From Bacillota bacterium (GTDB lineage: Bacteria; Bacillota; Syntrophomonadia; Syntrophomonadales; Syntrophomonadaceae), in assembly GCA_017861475.1 (NCBI GenBank), contig JAGFXV010000164.1, positions 1 through 7,045 on the forward strand: 7,045 bases of DNA. The letters are read 5' to 3'. Both the position numbers and the translations under genes were made by a program. Positions 6,323 to 7,045 of the stretch are shown here, one piece after another (the first letter of the stretch is position 1; every line of letters begins with the position of its first letter). Under the pieces are notes generated by a model. It was not told the origin of the DNA. It did not search any database and saw nothing but the letters and a program-made list of their open reading frames with translations.

Positions 6323-6356
6323 GGCAAGCCTTTAAATATAAGACTTGCCTTTCGTT
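6323..6356. terminator. Hairpin terminator between the methyltransferase and clpB
   Basis: GGCAAG (6323-6328) pairs with CTTGCC (6344-6349), and the stem can extend by CTT/AAG after one C-A mismatch. An interrupted T-rich tail (TTTCGTTAATTT) follows on the plus strand. It sits between two convergent genes, so it probably ends methyltransferase transcripts and may also stop clpB read-through, although the minus-strand tail is weaker. Confidence 0.6.
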
Positions 6357-6403
6357 AATTTAATAATATTTTCACCGAAATTTATTTTCATTGCTGTTTT
6401 TAT

Positions 6404-7045
6404 TTATACAAGGATGATTCCCTCATCCGAGGCACTCATCTGTACCAGGCTGTTCTCTTTGATCTCCCCGCTGATTATTTTGCGTGACAGCAGCGTTTCC
6501 ACTTCCTGCTGGATGAGCCGTTTCAAAGGCCGAGCTCCGTAGGCGGGATCATAGCCTTTCCCGGCCAGGTATCGCAGTGCGTTTTCATCCCACTGCAGAT
6601 GTCCGCCCAGATTTTTTTCAAAACGCCTGGCTAGCGTTTGCAGCAGCAAATCGGTTATCTTCTCGATTTGGTCGGTACTGAGCGCCTGGAAGACAATGAT
6701 CTCGTCCAGCCGATTCAAAAACTCGGGACGGAAATACTGCTTGAGGATGCTCATCACCGAATCCTTCATTCGTTCATAATTGCCGCCCTGCTCCTGGAAA
6801 TGCAATATTTCCTGGCTGCCAAGATTGGACGTCATGATGATGATGGTGTTGCGAAAATCCACTGTCCGTCCCTGACCGTCGGTCAAACGTCCGTCATCCA
6901 GGATCTGCAGCAAAATATTGAAAACATCGTTGTGTGCCTTTTCGATTTCGTCAAACAATACCACAGAATAAGGACGGCGTCTTACGGCTTCGGTCAGTTG
7001 ACCGCCTTCATCATAGCCTACGTATCCGGGAGGCGAGCCGATCAA
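6404..7045 (-). CDS. clpB: ATP-dependent disaggregase ClpB, C-terminal part (5' end beyond the window)
   Basis: The last 213 or so residues of an AAA+ chaperone of about 860 residues that works with DnaK to dissolve protein aggregates in the cytoplasm. From the visible edge, PPGYVGY carries the pore-loop Tyr. [11 protein letters not shown] (28-38) is the Walker B motif of the second ATPase domain, MTSN (71-74) sensor 1, [11 protein letters not shown] (105-115) the arginine-finger region and YGARPLKRL (169-177) sensor 2. [17 protein letters not shown] together with DGQGRTVDF is typical of ClpB; ClpC/ClpA usually differ at these positions (for example KVRRKPYSVVLLDE). The first codon shown is not a start, as the gene simply runs off the right edge. 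It is convergent with the methyltransferase gene. No promoter or CIRCE/HrcA element can be assessed because the 5' end is missing. Confidence 0.95.
   Translation of the reverse strand: MIGSPPGYVGYDEGGQLTEAVRRRPYSVVLFDEIEKAHNDVFNILLQILDDGRLTDGQGRTVDFRNTIIIMTSNLGSQEILHFQEQGGNYERMKDSVMSILKQYFRPEFLNRLDEIIVFQALSTDQIEKITDLLLQTLARRFEKNLGGHLQWDENALRYLAGKGYDPAYGARPLKRLIQQEVETLLSRKIISGEIKENSLVQMSASDEGIILV

Overview
The window looks like bacterial chromosome of mid GC content (about half G+C in most genes), tightly packed, with strong AGGAGG-like ribosome binding sites. A ParB-type parS sequence, a ClpB gene, an RsgA GTPase and the tail of an HlyD/RND-type efflux adaptor are present. These fit a Bacillota lineage, possibly a diderm one (Negativicutes-like), but the placement is an inference and no gene here fixes the taxon.

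Layout. Positions 2-154 (+) hold the last 50 codons of an efflux adaptor subunit. From about 190 to 931 there are two small paralogous proteins with paired CxxC motifs, transcribed divergently from a shared 100-130 bp intergenic region. The left one appears to begin at an AUC codon. Positions 978-1874 (-) encode an intact MBL-fold metallo-hydrolase, convergent with the right-hand paralogue. Positions 2020-5374 (+) look like one operon of three genes: an ABC1/AarF/UbiB-family kinase-like membrane protein, a LysE-family translocator and the ribosome-assembly GTPase RsgA. The UbiB-family gene is broken by a frameshift that coincides with a missing stretch of roughly 22-26 residues.

Downstream of rsgA lies the most striking element, a perfect 36-bp palindrome at 5411-5446. 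Its central 16 bp match the bacterial centromere parS, and a T-run follows it directly, so it also has the form of a rho-independent terminator. After it comes an AT-rich class I methyltransferase gene (5503-6243) whose composition differs sharply from its neighbours, a likely bidirectional terminator, and the 3' end of clpB on the minus strand, running off the right edge.

The genes do not form one pathway. The operon combines membrane and translation housekeeping functions, ClpB is a stress disaggregase, and the methyltransferase looks like a later arrival between rsgA and clpB. No tRNA, rRNA, CRISPR array or insertion sequence was seen.
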